From Bacteroidia bacterium (lineage in GTDB: Bacteria; Bacteroidota; Bacteroidia; UKL13-3), in contig JAIOYZ010000001.1 of the NCBI GenBank assembly GCA_021740845.1, positions 83,246-147,245 of the forward strand: 64,000 nucleotides of DNA, read 5' to 3'. The notes under the pieces were generated by a model. It saw only the letters and a program-made list of their open reading frames with translations, was not told where the DNA came from and did no database searches. Below, piece after piece: positions 61,783-64,000 of the stretch. Both the position numbers and the translations under genes were made by a program. The stretch's first letter is position 1, and each line of letters opens with the position of its first letter.

Positions 61783-63789
61783 ATGCAGTTTGTTTATCCT
61801 AGCTTTCTTTATGCATTGGGCTTATTAGCAATTCCAATTTTAATTCATCTGTTTAATTTCAGAAGGTACAAAAGGGTTGTTTTTAGCGATATCCGCTTTT
61901 TGCAAGAACTCACCGAGCAAAATAAAAAGCAGCAACGCCTAAAAGAATGGCTAATCCTTCTTGCTCGAGTTTTGGCTATTAGCTTTTTGGTTTTTGCTTT
62001 TGCTCAGCCATATATCCCAGGCAAAATAAAAAATTCAGGAAATCGAAATTACCAAGTAAGTATTTATGTAGACAATAGTTTTTCTATGCAAGCTGCTGGT
62101 AAAGAGGGAGCCCTTTTGGATCAAGCCAAAACCAAAGCTCGCAAATTGGTTGACGCATTTGGTGCAAACGATGAGTTTCAATTAATTACCAACGATTTTG
62201 AAGGCAAACACCAACGTTTGGTTAACCAAAAAGAATTTCTTCAAATGCTGGATGAGGTTTCTATTTCCCCAACTCACAGAAATTTGTCGGAAATAAACCA
62301 GAGGCAAAAAAGTCTTTGGGAAAAGAATAAATCTGCTACCCAGAAAACCTATTTCATAAGCGATTTTCAAGAGAATATGGAGCCAAATTCTTGGGAGAAA
62401 GATAGTCTTCATGCTTATTATTTAGTTCCTTTAGCTGCTAGCCAACAGCAAAATGTTTGGATAGATTCTGCGTGGTTAGAAGAACCTTTTCTTAAAAAAG
62501 GAAACCAAAATAAGCTAAAAGTAAAGCTTAGAAATGGGGGAGAGAATAGCTTCGAAAATCAAGCGCTGGTTTTAAAAATAGATGGCATTCAAAAGGTACT
62601 ACAAAACTTTAGCTGCAATGCCGGTGAGTCTAAAGTTCTAGAAATGAATTTTTCTCTTTCCGATTATCAGTGGCATGGCATAAGTCTCTCCATTACCGAT
62701 TATCCTATTGTTTTCGACGATTCTTATTTTCTTGCGGTTCAAGCTAAAGAGTTTGTTTCGATATTAACCATCAACGATGCGGAGGTTTCGCCAGCCATTA
62801 AAAAGGTATATGGTTTAGATTCTATTTATGCCTTAAAAGAGCAATCCATAAAACAACTTAATTATTCTTTATTTGGTTCAAGCAATGCTATAATTCTGTT
62901 TGAACCAAATGCAATTAGTACCGGACTTGCAGAGCAGTTAAATCAATATCTTTCTTCTGGCGGTGTGGTTTTGCTAGTGCCAAATATGAACCCAACTGAT
63001 TTAGCAAGTATTCAAATTTTTCTTAATCCAGCGGGAATAAATTTGGGCTCGGTTCAAAAACAAGAATTAAAAGTTTCGAGAATAGAGTTAAAAGATGACT
63101 TGTTTCAAAAGGTGTTTTCAAAAATGCCAGAAACGGCCAATTTGCCAAGTGTTTATCAGTCGTGGCAAATTTCATCATCGCTTGGTTCAGCCCGAAAATT
63201 AATTGGCCTTAACAATGATTTGCCATTTTTAGTGCGTGCAAAATTGGGCAAGGGATTTATTTATGTGCTGTCAAGTTCCTTAAAAAAAGAGGCAAGCAAT
63301 TTTTCTAACCATGCTTTGTTTGTACCTTTTATGCTCAATTTTCCTATTGTTCATCAAAAAGCAAATCAAGCTAGTTTTGTTTTAGGGAAAGAGAGTGGTT
63401 TTAGTTTTGAACCAAAGGAAAGTCAAAATGTGCTTACCCTTAAGGGAAACAACCAAGAACATTTGTTAGAGGTGAAAATCAAAGAAGGCGAGGGTTATGC
63501 AAAATTAAACGATCAAATAAAGGAAGCAGGAATTTATTCTTTAGGTTCAAACCAAACAGAATGGGCCAAAATTGCCTTTAATTACCCAAGAAATGAATCT
63601 GTTCAAGGATTTTTAGATACAGACAAACTAAAAGAGAAAATTGGTGCTGAGGTTCTAAATACTGATTTAACTACATTGAAAAGTAATTTAGAAAAGGACC
63701 TAAAAGGCGATACCTATTGGAAAATGGCGCTCTTATTTGCTTTGTTATTTTTGTTAGCAGAAATAGCTTTGATCCGATTTTTGAAATAA
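61783..63789 (+). CDS. BatA-domain membrane protein with VWA-like domain
   Basis: 668 residues. The N-terminus has the double-transmembrane BatA region (FVYPSFLYALGLLAIPILIH, then RLKEWLILLARVLAISFLVF). The VWA-like domain begins with IYVDNSFSM, a D-x-S-x-S MIDAS motif near 90-98. A glutamine amidotransferase-like periplasmic section (about 340-420, LNQYLSSGGVVLLVPN) follows. The final helix is WKMALLFALLFLLAEIALI. Proteins of this kind are conserved in Bacteroidota and often listed near aerotolerance (Bat) genes; molecular function is unknown. One dyad is in the coding sequence (core 63544-63553). Confidence 0.85.
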   Translation: MQFVYPSFLYALGLLAIPILIHLFNFRRYKRVVFSDIRFLQELTEQNKKQQRLKEWLILLARVLAISFLVFAFAQPYIPGKIKNSGNRNYQVSIYVDNSFSMQAAGKEGALLDQAKTKARKLVDAFGANDEFQLITNDFEGKHQRLVNQKEFLQMLDEVSISPTHRNLSEINQRQKSLWEKNKSATQKTYFISDFQENMEPNSWEKDSLHAYYLVPLAASQQQNVWIDSAWLEEPFLKKGNQNKLKVKLRNGGENSFENQALVLKIDGIQKVLQNFSCNAGESKVLEMNFSLSDYQWHGISLSITDYPIVFDDSYFLAVQAKEFVSILTINDAEVSPAIKKVYGLDSIYALKEQSIKQLNYSLFGSSNAIILFEPNAISTGLAEQLNQYLSSGGVVLLVPNMNPTDLASIQIFLNPAGINLGSVQKQELKVSRIELKDDLFQKVFSKMPETANLPSVYQSWQISSSLGSARKLIGLNNDLPFLVRAKLGKGFIYVLSSSLKKEASNFSNHALFVPFMLNFPIVHQKANQASFVLGKESGFSFEPKESQNVLTLKGNNQEHLLEVKIKEGEGYAKLNDQIKEAGIYSLGSNQTEWAKIAFNYPRNESVQGFLDTDKLKEKIGAEVLNTDLTTLKSNLEKDLKGDTYWKMALLFALLFLLAEIALIRFLK

Positions 63790-64000
63790 GAGTTTTTAGC
63801 TTTTCTGGTTTTATTCTACCTTTATTTAGAAAGGCAAAGGATTTTAAGGAAAATAAAATATATTTGCTAGCAATCTAAATGAAGGCAATTCACTCTCGGA
63901 TGAAGTTATTAATAAGCAACGCCCAGGTCTGTGATATTCGATCACCATTTCATGGCAAAATCTGTTCTATTTGGGTAAGTGGTGGAACCATTGAACAGAT
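63790..64000. other. End of window, little coding signal
   Basis: After the BatA-type gene there is no terminator hairpin. The last 59 bp may hold the C-terminus of a minus-strand gene; see the next entry. Confidence 0.5.
63942..64000 (-). CDS. Possible C-terminal end of a gene cut by the window edge
   Basis: Read on the minus strand from the window edge, one frame gives LFNGSTTYPNRTDFAMKW and then TGA. The residues look protein-like, but 18 codons are too few for a firm call. Confidence 0.3.
   Translation of the reverse strand, partial: LFNGSTTYPNRTDFAMKW

Larger units (their letters stand above)
1144..63553. repeat. Dispersed dyad family, consensus TTYGGTTYRAACCRAA (33 cores)
   Basis: The core GGTTYRAACC is self-complementary as a set, with a central CA, TG or CG. 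Start positions of the 33 exact cores: 1144, 3756, 5972, 8070, 8129, 8156, 9618, 9645, 12966, 12993, 15851, 18249, 19867, 20700, 21793, 25005, 25032, 29367, 29445, 30822, 33949, 34091, 35748, 36145, 38462, 38886, 39123, 40921, 42954, 45239, 58578, 60500, 63544. Degenerate copies also lie near 18221, 22508, 39263, 43539 and 45280. Seven cores are coding (35748, four in 36308-42448, 60500, 63544), in different frames. The core length and composition predict about 0.2 copies. The 2-nt centre is too short for an RNA loop, so a dimeric DNA-binding protein is the likelier reader. Confidence 0.92.

Noticed and set aside
1144..63553. Dyad family as a CRISPR array
   Set aside because: Spacing is irregular over kilobases, copies lie in genes, and no cas genes are present.

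Overview
The window looks like part of a chromosome from a Bacteroidota species. The evidence is an AT-rich sequence, starts without clear Shine-Dalgarno sites, promoter boxes of the TAnnTTTG type, proteins with type IX secretion C-terminal signals (13285-15333, 34189-35808), a WG-repeat lipoprotein, ELWxxDGT repeats, and an alpha-2-macroglobulin carrying CarboxypepD-like and TonB-plug domains. The family cannot be named from the sequence alone.

Region 1 (1-26.7 kb) is accessory in character. Every gene lies on the minus strand, and the genes have unrelated functions and wide gaps between them. It holds an NAD-dependent epimerase; a coupled operon of a pore-loop channel, a bestrophin and an LCIB-type carbonic anhydrase (1223-3658); two HigB-type toxin-antitoxin pairs, each with its own promoter and dyad; a GNAT; many lipoproteins and secreted proteins; a PAS-PAS histidine kinase with its response regulator; and several unknowns. 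The gaps hold duplicated blocks of 120 and 141 bp, an imperfect 104 bp hairpin and many copies of a short dyad.

Region 2 (27-46 kb) is more core-like: a heptose-7-phosphate kinase-like protein, an aminotransferase, ClpB, a large alpha-2-macroglobulin and an rRNA methyltransferase-like protein. It is separated by unusual intergenic DNA: 7-bp AAAACCC arrays that abut stop codons, AAAGACC arrays, REP-like hairpins, and mosaics of low-complexity modules reused at several places.

Region 3 (46.2-56.1 kb) is a compact seven-gene type I restriction-modification operon, transcribed hsdM, hsdS, four extra genes, hsdR. The extra genes encode a GHKL ATPase with a C-terminal nuclease-like domain, a small PD-(D/E)XK-like protein, an ABC/AAA ATPase, and a second small PD-(D/E)XK-like protein. 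I do not recognise this four-gene insert as a named system, and it is one of the best candidates here for undescribed biology.

Region 4 (56.3-64 kb) holds a beta-CASP RNA-processing exonuclease-like protein, a deoxynucleoside kinase, an atypical SDR, an H-NOX sensor with its hybrid kinase, a BatA/VWA-type membrane protein and the end of one further gene.

The most striking signal is a 16-bp dyad, consensus TTYGGTTYRAACCRAA. Its 10-bp core GGTTYRAACC occurs 33 times in 64 kb by my reading, where base composition predicts less than one. Twenty-six copies are intergenic and seven lie in coding DNA in different reading frames. Six clusters hold two dyads close together, and three of these are nearly identical hairpins. 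No copy occurs between 45.25 and 58.57 kb, the stretch that contains the restriction island.
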